Shown here: positions 43,583-52,492 of the stretch, in pieces | Layout: each line of letters starts with the position of its first letter | Numbering within the stretch: the stretch's first letter is position 1 | DNA from: Halioglobus japonicus | Lineage (GTDB): Bacteria > Pseudomonadota > Gammaproteobacteria > Pseudomonadales > Halieaceae | Assembly (NCBI GenBank): GCA_902705825.1 | Contig: CACSIL010000051.1 | Span: forward strand, 215,674-279,673 | DNA: 64,000 bases | Direction: 5' to 3' | Notes under the pieces: model-generated | The model's database searches: none | Seen by the model: the letters and a program-made list of their open reading frames with translations, nothing else | What the model was told of the DNA's origin: nothing | Program-made: the position numbers and the translations under genes

Positions 43583-45121
43583 CTAGAACTGAAAGTATAG
43601 AAACTCGCTGACCTGTGTCAGGTTTACCATCGAGGCGATAGCGAGAATCCCTATAAACAATCCCCACCGCCAGTTATCCTGCCACTGTAACGCCACAATG
43701 GGCTCGCGTCCGGCGAGCGGCTTGTCTATCGCAATATCGCAGTGTCGAAATAGCTGATAGGTGCTGGGAAGCAGCCAACAGGCAGCCAGGGCGAGCGCCA
43801 GAAAAAAGAAGATCACACCCTCTTTGCCGTGGACGCCAAACAAGCCCGACATCAGTTCCAGCGCGTTGTTGCTGAATATCTTGAACTCGTATGCCGGTAA
43901 AAACTGAAAGCCATTCCAGTTAAATAAAGAACTGTATACTCGCCCCGCTGTGGCGAGCGAATCTGCTCGAAAGACCACCAGAGTCAGTGCAACCACCAGA
44001 AACGTGAACACCTGCGCCAGCGCATTATAACTTTTCTTACCGACCAACCCGAGTGGGCCCGACACTTTAACCCGCCATAGCTGATGGATTATCACATAAC
44101 TTCCATGGCACAGACCGTACACAATAAAAGTCCACCCCGCGCCATGCCAAACGCCACCGATGAACATCGTGGTAAACAAGTTGAATCTCTGCCTGCCCGG
44201 ACTGCAGAAAAACCCGCCGAGCGGAGCGTAGACATAATCCCGAAGAAATCGCGCCAGTGTGGCATGCCACATACGCCAGAAATCACTGATGTTCTGCGCG
44301 CGGAACGGAGAGAAAAAATTGACCGGGAGTTTAATGCCGAACAGACAGGCAAGGCCGATAGCCATATCGCTGTAGCCGGAGAAATCAAAGTAAAGTTGGA
44401 AGCTGTAGGCAAAAACACCAACCAGCGCATCCAGGGTAGCAAGAGGGCTACCCGCAGCTGCGAGTGTGAAGACACCGTTGGAGAAGAAACCGAATCCGTC
44501 GGCGACAACCACTTTTTTGAAAAGACCAACAACCAGGATAGACAAGCCAATTGTAATATTGGCTGAGTTTTTCGATCTGTCGGTGAGACGACTGAACTGA
44601 GGGAGTATCTCCTTGTGATGGACAATGGGGCCGGCGATAAGCTGCGGGAAAAAACTGACAAACAGAAGATAGTCCAACAGGTTGTGTGAATCCGTTAAAC
44701 CTTTTCGGGAATCAACCAGATAGGTAATCTGCTGAAAGGTATAGAACGATATGGCAAGTGGCAAAACAATGTATTCGAAGTTGAAGCCCCAGTGCATGGC
44801 CTGGGTAACACTGTCGAGAAAGAAATTACCGTACTTGAAATAGCCGAGTAAACCCAGGTTAAACGCTATACCCAGAACCAACCACTGACGCCCCTGATCT
44901 TTCCCTCCTTTGGCCAGCACCCTTCCCAGGGAGTAGTTCACGCCCGCAGAAAGTAGCAGCAATAGTAAATAAACAGGGTTCCACCAGGCATAAAAAAATA
45001 GCGAACAGGCTACCAACCAAAACTTGATTGGGCGCAGGTGTCCCAGCCTTTGCAGCAGCAAAAAACCCAACAACACTGCTGGTAGGAAAAAGAAGAGGAA
45101 CTCAATAGAATTGAATAGCAT
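43583..45121 (-). CDS. MBOAT-family membrane O-acyltransferase (AlgI/DltB-like)
   Basis: A 512-residue polytopic inner-membrane protein. The family core is intact: WWNPVYLLLLLLSAGVNY, LPLAISFYTFQQITYLVD, FSGYSDMAIGLACLFGIKLP, the FWRMWHATLARFLRDYVYAPLGG block (His286) and FIGGVWHGAGWTFIVYGLCHG with the probable catalytic His326. In AlgI, DltB and PatA this fold passes an acyl group from a cytoplasmic donor to a periplasmic acceptor. DltB uses a carrier-protein thioester, and the presence of a dedicated carrier and ligase next door suggests the same here. It is convergent with the carrier operon and divergent from SGNH-like copy C. Confidence 0.92.
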   Translation of the reverse strand: MLFNSIEFLFFFLPAVLLGFLLLQRLGHLRPIKFWLVACSLFFYAWWNPVYLLLLLLSAGVNYSLGRVLAKGGKDQGRQWLVLGIAFNLGLLGYFKYGNFFLDSVTQAMHWGFNFEYIVLPLAISFYTFQQITYLVDSRKGLTDSHNLLDYLLFVSFFPQLIAGPIVHHKEILPQFSRLTDRSKNSANITIGLSILVVGLFKKVVVADGFGFFSNGVFTLAAAGSPLATLDALVGVFAYSFQLYFDFSGYSDMAIGLACLFGIKLPVNFFSPFRAQNISDFWRMWHATLARFLRDYVYAPLGGFFCSPGRQRFNLFTTMFIGGVWHGAGWTFIVYGLCHGSYVIIHQLWRVKVSGPLGLVGKKSYNALAQVFTFLVVALTLVVFRADSLATAGRVYSSLFNWNGFQFLPAYEFKIFSNNALELMSGLFGVHGKEGVIFFFLALALAACWLLPSTYQLFRHCDIAIDKPLAGREPIVALQWQDNWRWGLFIGILAIASMVNLTQVSEFLYFQF

Positions 45122-45261
45122 ATAGCGCGGCTTGGCTTTTGATTTTTATCTGGTGACACCCCGGACGCGGCAGTATAACTTTGTTTCCAGTCAACCGGTA
45201 GGATATCATCGCCACGGAAACAACCTCCGGCAACTATTGGCCCAGGAAGCTTAAGAAATTT

Positions 45262-46488
45262 ATGTCTCGAAGTTACAAGGTCACGGTACTGGGGACTGCG
45301 ATTATCGCCTCAATTTGCATCGTGGCATTTTCTTTCATTGTAGATCCTTACAAAATGTATCCTTCGGTTCCCGGCCTCAGCCCGGAAACCTCGATAGATC
45401 TACTCTTCGTAAAGCATTTGCATACACCCTTTGCTGTAGAATCCGCTCGGCCTACCATTCTGGTAGCGGGTAATTCTCGCTCCGCGACCTTCCCTCCCGA
45501 CTTGCTAAGCAATTCAGATGAAGTTGCTTACAACGCATCAATTCCGGGAACCTCGCTGCGAGACATTCGACGCATGGTGGAGCACGCGCAAGCGATCAAC
45601 CCACTGAAGCTTGTGTTCATTGGTGTCGATACAGAGCTGTTCTTGAAAAGTGCATGGGATTCATATGACCCGACGGAAGCTCTGCAGCAAGCCTCTATTG
45701 CACCTCAGTTTGAACTGCTAGCTGAAGTGATAGCAAACAATTCGATTCCAGAAAATCATAATCGATACCGTAAAATTGATCCGAGCTTGAGCGAGAGATG
45801 GCGTTTCCTGTTCCATCGGGTTGAAGACTACTGGCGCAGCCTCTTTTCTCTGGATGCCATAATGGATTCCTGGCGTATTGTGTTCGGAAGCGGCGCCAGC
45901 GGCGAAGCGTTTCATGACGACGGCACCTGGGATCTGGAAGGTAAAAATCAAAGTCCCACCATGGCCCGCTATCAGCGTATGGCACAGCAAGTGTATGCGA
46001 GTTCACTCACTGCCAAACCGGCCGGATACCAGATGGACCAACTGGTGGAGTTGCTCGATTTCACCGAGAAAAATCAGATTCAAACGGTTTTGTTCATCCT
46101 GCCCATGCAAGGACTACTCCTGAATACTCTTGAATTTGCTGATGCCTGGGAGTTGCATCTCGAGTGGCAGCGCGAGCTTGTAAAACAGGTGAATGCGCAC
46201 AACTCTGCCACCAAGATTTACGGTGTGGAAGATCAGGAGAAAATTGTATTGGATGAGGTGGGAGCTCCGCAGGCCCTGTTTATCGACGGGATCCACTTGA
46301 GTCGCGCGGCAGGCACCGAGATACTCACCTGCCTCCAAGGTCCGTGCAATTCAAATATTCAGCCCACCCTTCTCACCCAGGAATCAATCGAGACCTACCT
46401 GAAAAATTCAGAGCTATTGCGCGACCAGTACGCGAAGAAGTATCCGAAGCACCTCACAAAAACACGTTGGCGGCTGGGTCTGCTCTAG
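45262..46488 (+). CDS. Membrane-anchored SGNH-like (DltD/AlgX-type) protein, copy C
   Basis: Third paralogue, 408 residues, divergent from the MBOAT gene by 140 bases. The N-terminal membrane helix (about 6-26), IVDPYKMYP, GNSRSATFPP (Ser72), YNASIPGTSLRDI and FIDGIHL (Asp342, His345) match copy B nearly residue for residue at the motifs. In the 125-170 region it differs from B (YDPTEALQQASIAPQFELL), so that segment may set specificity. Three copies around one MBOAT suggest that each serves a different acceptor or that the copies form a hetero-assembly. Confidence 0.8.
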   Translation: MSRSYKVTVLGTAIIASICIVAFSFIVDPYKMYPSVPGLSPETSIDLLFVKHLHTPFAVESARPTILVAGNSRSATFPPDLLSNSDEVAYNASIPGTSLRDIRRMVEHAQAINPLKLVFIGVDTELFLKSAWDSYDPTEALQQASIAPQFELLAEVIANNSIPENHNRYRKIDPSLSERWRFLFHRVEDYWRSLFSLDAIMDSWRIVFGSGASGEAFHDDGTWDLEGKNQSPTMARYQRMAQQVYASSLTAKPAGYQMDQLVELLDFTEKNQIQTVLFILPMQGLLLNTLEFADAWELHLEWQRELVKQVNAHNSATKIYGVEDQEKIVLDEVGAPQALFIDGIHLSRAAGTEILTCLQGPCNSNIQPTLLTQESIETYLKNSELLRDQYAKKYPKHLTKTRWRLGLL

Positions 46489-46505
46489 AGCCAGACCACC
46501 TGATG

Positions 46506-46544
46506 AGTAGGCCACTGTACATAGAGTAATCACAGTGGCCTACT
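46506..46544. terminator. 13-base perfect inverted repeat between convergent genes
   Basis: AGTAGGCCACTGT and ACAGTGGCCTACT enclose a 13-base loop. The repeat begins 18 bases after the SGNH-like copy C stop and lies before the DUF1244 gene end. It probably acts as a bidirectional stem-loop terminator, though without a T run. Confidence 0.6.
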
Positions 46545-46561
46545 GAATAGACAGCTCGCAC

Positions 46562-46849
46562 TTAGCCCTTTTTGCGATCGTCAAATGCCGACATCTGCTC
46601 AGCTGTTGCGGGAGTCTGATACTTCGCCTTCCAGTCATCGTACGGCATACCGTAGACTCGCTCCCTGGCTTGCTCGTAATCTATCTCCACTCCGGCATCA
46701 TCGGCCGCTGCGACATACCACTTGGACAGACAGTTACGGCAGAAACCCGCCAGGTTCATCAGATCAATATTCTGTACATCCTTGCGGCTGTCCAGATGCT
46801 CAAGCAGGCGGCGGAAAACCGCTGCTTCAATCTTGTCGGTATCGCTCAT
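46562..46849 (-). CDS. DUF1244 family protein
   Basis: A 95-residue soluble protein of the DUF1244 family (SMc04008-like). It matches the family across its length: AAVFRRLLEHLDSRKDVQNI, DLMNLAGFCRNCLSKWY and the YEQARERVYGMPYDDWKAKY segment. The FCRNCLSKW part holds two conserved cysteines. The biochemical role is not known. The ATG at 46849 has AAGGAG eight bases before it; the frame is open further upstream inside the SDR gene, but without family similarity. It follows the SDR gene by 29 bases. Confidence 0.9.
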   Translation of the reverse strand: MSDTDKIEAAVFRRLLEHLDSRKDVQNIDLMNLAGFCRNCLSKWYVAAADDAGVEIDYEQARERVYGMPYDDWKAKYQTPATAEQMSAFDDRKKG

Positions 46850-46878
46850 TTGCGCTGCTCCTTGTTTCACTTGCCCCA

Positions 46879-47670
46879 CTAAATGGGCATGAATTCTCCG
46901 CCGTTCACATCCAAGGCTGCGCCGGTGACCACACTTGAGTAATCTGAACCGAAGAACATCGCCGCTTTCGCGCACTCTCCGTCATCGGGAATCACACCCA
47001 GCGGAATACTTTTGGTGACCTCTGCAATCAGTTCCTCCTGGCTCGTGCCGGTGGCCTGTGCCTGCCAGCTAAAATAGCCTTCCACACTGGGGCCCCACAT
47101 CCAACCCATATGACAGCTGTTGACGCGGATATTGTACTTCCCTAACTCCAGCGCCAGGTGCTTGGTGGCGCAACGCAGGGCCGATTTAGAGGCGCCGTAA
47201 CCGGCCTGTGTGGCGAGCGGCTTGTGCTCTACCATAGTAGCTATCATCACAATTGCGCCGCCGCCACTGTCCTTCATATAGTGGACACAGGCCTGGGTGA
47301 GGTGCATGGTGCCAAAGAAATTGACATCCATTGCTCGTCGCCAGCCATCCATATCGGCGTCTTCTATCGGCTCGAAGCTACCGGGATCGTAGGCGCTGTT
47401 GAACAGCACATCGATGCGCCCAAATTTTTCCACAGCCTGATCTGCCAGCGCCTGACACTGCGCCTTATCAGAAATATCGGTGGCAACTTTCAATACCGCA
47501 GTTCCCAGGCCCAGGTCGTTTATCTCCTTCTCCGCCACATCGAGTTTGGCTGCGGTACGCGCTGCCAGAACCACTGCTTTAGCGCCTTCTTTTGCCGCCA
47601 GTGTCGACAACTCCTGCCCCAGTCCGGGACCTATACCAGAAACAATAACCACTTTATCTTTAAGCAACAT
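46879..47670 (-). CDS. SDR-family oxidoreductase
   Basis: A 263-residue short-chain dehydrogenase with altered motifs. The glycine motif reads SGIGPGLGQ, the residue after beta-2 is Arg (LAARTA), suggesting NADPH, NNAG is replaced by FNSAYD, and the active-site Tyr/Lys remain in YGASKSA. The Ser position is occupied by Thr in VMIATMVE, so catalysis may be reduced or differ. Actinobacterial and marine SDRs with this NSAY pattern exist. It lies between dnaE and DUF1244 on the same strand, where accA would normally be. Substrate unknown. Confidence 0.87.
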   Translation of the reverse strand: MLLKDKVVIVSGIGPGLGQELSTLAAKEGAKAVVLAARTAAKLDVAEKEINDLGLGTAVLKVATDISDKAQCQALADQAVEKFGRIDVLFNSAYDPGSFEPIEDADMDGWRRAMDVNFFGTMHLTQACVHYMKDSGGGAIVMIATMVEHKPLATQAGYGASKSALRCATKHLALELGKYNIRVNSCHMGWMWGPSVEGYFSWQAQATGTSQEELIAEVTKSIPLGVIPDDGECAKAAMFFGSDYSSVVTGAALDVNGGEFMPI

Positions 47671-47743
47671 CGTAAGACTCTCCAGTTTATTGGGATAATT
47701 AATGATGGACTCTTAATCTCAGATTCAAGCAATGACCAGGGGC

Positions 47744-50700
47744 TTAGCGATACTGCAAAGCGACCTTTTCAGCCCCCACTACCTCGCGTAGCTCCTGCAG
47801 TAATTCATCGGTGGGCACAACCTGCCAGCGCTCACCCAGTTTGATTCGCGCTGAATTACACTTCTGTCGATACACCAGTGACACCGGACAACTGCCGCCG
47901 CTGGCTCCTGCCAGAGTTTTTTCCAGCAAGTCGGTGAACCGTTCGTTTACCTTCTCTGCACTGACTTCTATCGTCAAATCCGAAACACTGTTCTGCCTGG
48001 CTTCAGTGAGACTGCGCAGACCTGAGGCCCGCATAGCCAGATTACCGGTTCTGTCATCGGTAGAAATTCGCCCCTCGGCGATGACAATCGTATCTTTCAC
48101 CAGCAGTTCCCGAAACTCTGTATACGCCTCGGAGAACAGCGTAACTTCAATCTGCGCACTGCTGTCATCCAGTGTCATAACAGCCATAGTACCGCGCCGA
48201 CTGTTCATCGTACGTGTCGCCATTATCAAGCCGACGATCACCTGGTTACCTGCCCTGCCGTGTGTGTCCGGGCTCAGGTCGGCGATACGGTTGGGCGCGA
48301 ACTTGCGCACTTCTGCCCGGTATTCGTCGATGGGGTGGCCGCTGATATACAAGCCCAGCGTATCTCGTTCACCTCCAAGGCGCTCCTTGTCAGACCACGC
48401 ACGGGCATGGCGAAATTCCGCATACACATCGCCGTTACCACTATGCGCACTGGGCACGACTTCTCCGAAAAGATCCGCGATACCGCTTTCGAGATTACTT
48501 GCACTTTGCTCGGCGGCTTTCAGCGCATCGTCCAGCGCGGCCAACAGCACCCACCGCTCCACGTTCAGTGAGTCCAGTGCGCCCGACCGAATCAACGCCT
48601 CCAGCGCGCGACGATTTACCTTGCGCGGATCAGTGCGAGCACAAAAATCGAATAGATCGGTGAACGGGCCGCCCTCATTGCGCGCCTTGAGGATACTCTC
48701 CACCGGCCCCTCGCCCAGTCCCTTGATGGCACCCAGACCATAGATAATGTCGTTCGCGGTGTTCACGGTAAACATGTACTGGCCTTCGTTGACATCCGGC
48801 AGCTTCAGCGACAATTTCATGCGCTTGCATTCGTCCACGAACACCACAATCTTGTCAGTGTTATCCAGTTCGGAACTCATCACCGCCGCCATAAAGTGCG
48901 CGGGGTAGCGCGCCTTCAACCAGGCTGTCTGGTACGACACCAGGGCATACGCCGCAGAGTGCGACTTGTTGAAACCGTAACCGGCAAACTTCTCCACCAG
49001 ATCGAAAATCTTGATGGCCAGGTTGCCATCCACGCCTTTCGCATTGGCGCCCGCCTCGAAGATTTCCCGCTGCCGCTCCATCTCTTTTGGATCTTTCTTG
49101 CCCATCGCCCGGCGCAACATGTCGGCGCCGCCCAGCGTATAGCCGGCCAGCACCTGGGCGATCTGCATCACCTGTTCCTGGTAGAGAATAATGCCGTAGG
49201 TAGGCTGCAGTATCGGCTGCAGTGATTCGTGCTGATACTGGGCATCGGGGTAGGATAACTTCTCCCTGCCCTGCTTGCGGTTGACGAAGTTGTCCACCAT
49301 GCCAGACTGCAACGGTCCGGGCCTGAACAGCGCCAGCAGTGCGACAATATCTTCAAAACAGTCGGGCTGTAAGCGCTCTATCAGTTCCTTCATGCCGCGG
49401 GATTCCAACTGGAATACCGCGGTGGTCTCACCGGACTTCAGCAGTTCAAAGCTGGGCGCATCGTCCAGCGGGATCTGCATGATGTCCAGCGGCAGCTCCC
49501 CCGCGCGTTCCCGCGCCGGGTTGATCATCTTCACTGCCCAGTCGATGATGGTCAGGGTACGCAGGCCGAGGAAGTCAAACTTCACCAGCCCCGCGTCCTC
49601 GACATCACCCTTGTCAAACTGCGTTACCAGGCCAGAGCCGCTTTCATCACAGTACAGTGCAGAGAAATCCGTGAGTTTGGAGGGCGCGATAACCACACCA
49701 CCGGCGTGCTTGCCCACGTTGCGCACGACACCTTCAAGTTGCTCGGCCATATCCCATATTTCATGGGCCTGCTCGTCTTCCTGCAGAAACTCTCGCAGCG
49801 GCTCCTCTTGTTCGAGGGCTTTTTCCAGCGTCATTCCCACTTCGAAGGGAATCATCTTCGAGAGTTTGTCCGCGAGGCCATAGGACTTGCCCTGCACTCG
49901 TGCCACGTCGCGCACCACCGCCTTGGCCGCCATCGTACCGAAGGTAATAATCTGCGATACCGCTTCGCGGCCGTAGGTGTCGGCCACATAATCAATTACG
50001 AGATCGCGCTTTTCCATGCAGAAATCCACATCGAAATCCGGCATGGAAACCCGCTCGGGGTTCAGAAAGCGCTCGAACAGCAGGTCGTACTCCAGTGGAT
50101 CGAGATCGGTAATCTCCAGTGAATACGCCACCAGTGAACCGGCGCCTGAACCACGTCCCGGCCCCACCGGAATATCATTCCGTTTAGCCCAACGAATAAA
50201 GTCCATCACAATCAGGAAGTAGCCGGGGAAGCCCATCTGGATGATCGTCTCTAGCTCAAACTCAAGCCTTGCCCGATACTCCTCCTGCTTCTGCGCAAAA
50301 TCATCCGAGGCGCTGTCGAACAATACTGCCAGGCGCTTATCCAAGCCCTCGTGCGACAGTTTCCTGAAGAACTCATCCATCGTGAGCCCCTCGGGTACCG
50401 GGTAGTCCGGTAGGTAGGGCTTGCCAAGTTCCAGCTCCACGTTGCAGCGCCGGGCGATTTCAACGGTGTTCGCCAGCGCCTCGGGGATATCCGCAAAAAG
50501 CTCTGCCATTTCCTCGGCAGAACGCAGGTATTGCTGTTCCGTGTAGAGGCGGGCCCGACGCGGATCGTCCAGCGTGCGGCCCTCGCGGATGCAGACCCGC
50601 GCTTCATGCGCCTCAAACTCATCCGCCGACAGAAAACGCACATCATTGGTCGCTACCACGGGGCATTGCAGCTCCTGCGCCAATGTCACCGCAGCGTGCA

Positions 50701-51238
50701 GGTGAGTCTCATCGCCATCGCGTCCTGTGCGGTGCAGCTCAAGATAAAATCGCTGTGGATACAGCTCCATCCAATAGCGAGCGCGCTCATAGGCCAGCTC
50801 TTCCTTATCCCCCATCAGAGCCTGCCCGACATCCCCGGCAACGCCAGCAGACAGCGCGATAACACCGTCTGACGTCTCCTCCAGCCACTCCTTTCGGACA
50901 TAGGGCATGCCCAGGTATTGGCCCTCGGTATAGGCACGAGAAATCAGCAGGGTGAGGTTGTGATATCCCGTATGATTCATCGCCAGCAGGCACAGTGGAT
51001 ACGAACGCTCGGGGTCGTTCGCTTCCATCACGCGAAGATCGACACCGAATATTGGCTGCACACCTGCAGCAAAAGCGGCCTTGCGGAACTTGATGAGGCC
51101 ATAAAAGTTGCAGACATCGGTAACAGCGACTGCGGGCATGCCCAGCTCAGCGGTGCGCGCCACCAAAGGTTTGATCCGGACCAGTCCGTCGACCAGTGAA
51201 AATTCGGTGTGTACTCGAAGGTGAACGAAATCAGTCAT
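47744..51238 (-). CDS. dnaE: DNA polymerase III subunit alpha
   Basis: Catalytic subunit of the replicative polymerase. The 1164-residue length is standard for the DnaE1 type. The N-terminal PHP domain begins FVHLRVHTEFSLVDGLVRIK. The palm contains GPGRGSGAGSLVAYSL and PDFDVDFCMEKRD, the latter with catalytic aspartates; the finger/thumb region has YGIILYQEQVMQIAQ and NKSHSAAYALVSYQTAW. The C-terminal part contains the helix-hairpin-helix region, an OB domain (VIVGLIMATRTMNSRRGTMA) and the tau-binding tail. It directly follows rnhB in the same orientation, as in other gammaproteobacteria, but accA does not follow it. Confidence 0.98.
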   Translation of the reverse strand: MTDFVHLRVHTEFSLVDGLVRIKPLVARTAELGMPAVAVTDVCNFYGLIKFRKAAFAAGVQPIFGVDLRVMEANDPERSYPLCLLAMNHTGYHNLTLLISRAYTEGQYLGMPYVRKEWLEETSDGVIALSAGVAGDVGQALMGDKEELAYERARYWMELYPQRFYLELHRTGRDGDETHLHAAVTLAQELQCPVVATNDVRFLSADEFEAHEARVCIREGRTLDDPRRARLYTEQQYLRSAEEMAELFADIPEALANTVEIARRCNVELELGKPYLPDYPVPEGLTMDEFFRKLSHEGLDKRLAVLFDSASDDFAQKQEEYRARLEFELETIIQMGFPGYFLIVMDFIRWAKRNDIPVGPGRGSGAGSLVAYSLEITDLDPLEYDLLFERFLNPERVSMPDFDVDFCMEKRDLVIDYVADTYGREAVSQIITFGTMAAKAVVRDVARVQGKSYGLADKLSKMIPFEVGMTLEKALEQEEPLREFLQEDEQAHEIWDMAEQLEGVVRNVGKHAGGVVIAPSKLTDFSALYCDESGSGLVTQFDKGDVEDAGLVKFDFLGLRTLTIIDWAVKMINPARERAGELPLDIMQIPLDDAPSFELLKSGETTAVFQLESRGMKELIERLQPDCFEDIVALLALFRPGPLQSGMVDNFVNRKQGREKLSYPDAQYQHESLQPILQPTYGIILYQEQVMQIAQVLAGYTLGGADMLRRAMGKKDPKEMERQREIFEAGANAKGVDGNLAIKIFDLVEKFAGYGFNKSHSAAYALVSYQTAWLKARYPAHFMAAVMSSELDNTDKIVVFVDECKRMKLSLKLPDVNEGQYMFTVNTANDIIYGLGAIKGLGEGPVESILKARNEGGPFTDLFDFCARTDPRKVNRRALEALIRSGALDSLNVERWVLLAALDDALKAAEQSASNLESGIADLFGEVVPSAHSGNGDVYAEFRHARAWSDKERLGGERDTLGLYISGHPIDEYRAEVRKFAPNRIADLSPDTHGRAGNQVIVGLIMATRTMNSRRGTMAVMTLDDSSAQIEVTLFSEAYTEFRELLVKDTIVIAEGRISTDDRTGNLAMRASGLRSLTEARQNSVSDLTIEVSAEKVNERFTDLLEKTLAGASGGSCPVSLVYRQKCNSARIKLGERWQVVPTDELLQELREVVGAEKVALQYR

Positions 51239-51357
51239 GCATTGATTCTACGCGAGTTGTTTGAGTGGTTGCACTAATACTGGTTTAGCAAAGAGTACTA
51301 GTGCCCTCTGCTGCGGATTTAGATAAATTCGGTGGGGAGAGTCTGCCCGTGCAACGA

Positions 51358-51957
51358 CTACGGTATCGACAGCAATTTTTTTACCGGCGCGAAGCTGCGC
51401 CGATGGACCGGCGTTACCCCCAGGGTTTGCAACGCCTTAAGATGCGCCGCCGTTGGATAACCCTTATGTGCTGCGAACCCGTAACCGGGGTAGATCGAGT
51501 CCAGTTCTACCAGCGCATTATCGCGGTGAACCTTGGCCAGAATAGAGGCAGCGGCGATAGCCGGCACCCTGTCATCGCCACCCACCACCGGTGCAGAGGG
51601 ATAGTCCCAACGCGGCAACCGGTTGCCATCTACCAGCACATAGCCCGGCTGTGGTTCCAGCGCCTGCACGGCGCGATGCATGGCCAACATCGATGCCTGC
51701 AATATATTGAGTTCATCAATTTCGGCCACAGTGGCACTGGTTATCGACCAGGCCAGCGCCCGCTCTCGAATCAGTATTGCCAGAGCCTCCCGCCGCTTCG
51801 CGGAGAGCTTTTTTGAATCTCGCAATCCCTCGATGGGCCGCTGTGGGTCGAGAATGACAGCTGCGGCCACCACCTCACCCGCCAGGGGACCACGCCCAAC
51901 TTCATCCACACCGGCTATATCGCTGCCGCTGTAGTCTGGTTCAAATACATCATTCAT
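51358..51957 (-). CDS. rnhB: Ribonuclease HII
   Basis: Cleaves RNA in RNA-DNA hybrids and single ribonucleotides in DNA. The 199-residue protein has the active-site acids in [14 protein letters not shown] (Asp and Glu), [24 protein letters not shown] and [10 protein letters not shown]. The family ends [13 protein letters not shown]. The ATG at 51957 fits the family; a GTG 30 bases upstream is possible. In most gammaproteobacteria lpxA and lpxB lie between fabZ and rnhB. Here the space from the fabZ stop to the rnhB start is only about 33 bases. Confidence 0.96.
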   Translation of the reverse strand: MNDVFEPDYSGSDIAGVDEVGRGPLAGEVVAAAVILDPQRPIEGLRDSKKLSAKRREALAILIRERALAWSITSATVAEIDELNILQASMLAMHRAVQALEPQPGYVLVDGNRLPRWDYPSAPVVGGDDRVPAIAAASILAKVHRDNALVELDSIYPGYGFAAHKGYPTAAHLKALQTLGVTPVHRRSFAPVKKLLSIP

Positions 51958-51990
51958 AGTTGGCGAGATTACACACTCCGGGCACACACA

Positions 51991-52419
51991 CTAGCGGTCT
52001 GCACAGAGAATAGTGGCAGAGGCGGCCATATCCCCATCCACATCAGAGCTCACCTCGAACTTCCATATCCCACGCCGTTGCGACACCAATGAAGCGCGTA
52101 GCATCACCCTGTCACCGGGTATACAGGGGCGCCTGAAGCGCACATTATCGGCACCGGCAAAGTAGTATGTGGAGCCGTCCTCATTGGTTTTTCCCTGCGT
52201 AAGAAAGCCTAGAATACCGGCAGCTTGTGCCATGGCTTCCAGTAATAATACACCGGGAAAGATAGGGTTTTCAGGGAAATGCCCGGTAAAGAAGGGTTCA
52301 TTCACAGAGAGGTTTTTATAGGCGACGATGGACTCGCCAGTATTCACCTCGACCACTCTATCAACTAACAAAAAGGGGTAGCGATGAGGCAGATACTTTC
52401 GAATATCCGTTATCTCCAT
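51991..52419 (-). CDS. fabZ: 3-hydroxyacyl-ACP dehydratase FabZ
   Basis: Dehydrates 3-hydroxyacyl-ACP in fatty acid elongation. The 142-residue hot-dog protein has the [12 protein letters not shown] start, the catalytic His47 in [11 protein letters not shown] and Glu61 in [11 protein letters not shown]. The family's [10 protein letters not shown] and FRRPCIPGD segments are present. It usually sits between lpxD and lpxA, where it shares ACP substrates with lipid A synthesis; here both neighbours are missing, and the flanking genes are skp (73 bases upstream) and rnhB. Its role in fatty acid synthesis explains its retention. Confidence 0.97.
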   Translation of the reverse strand: MEITDIRKYLPHRYPFLLVDRVVEVNTGESIVAYKNLSVNEPFFTGHFPENPIFPGVLLLEAMAQAAGILGFLTQGKTNEDGSTYYFAGADNVRFRRPCIPGDRVMLRASLVSQRRGIWKFEVSSDVDGDMAASATILCADR

Positions 52420-52492
52420 ACGCTACCCCTTCTACTTGTACTGATTACTTAACAGGGTTACTCGCTCTGCCGAGCCTCCGCTGTCTGTATAT

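Noticed and set aside
47811..48743. Plus-strand frame of 310 residues opposite dnaE
   Set aside because: Antisense to the conserved C-terminal part of dnaE; serine- and arginine-rich composition typical of shadow frames.
52420..52492. Possible remnant of lpxD between skp and fabZ
   Set aside because: The gap is only 73 bases and shows no hexapeptide-repeat coding similarity, so no pseudogene can be supported.
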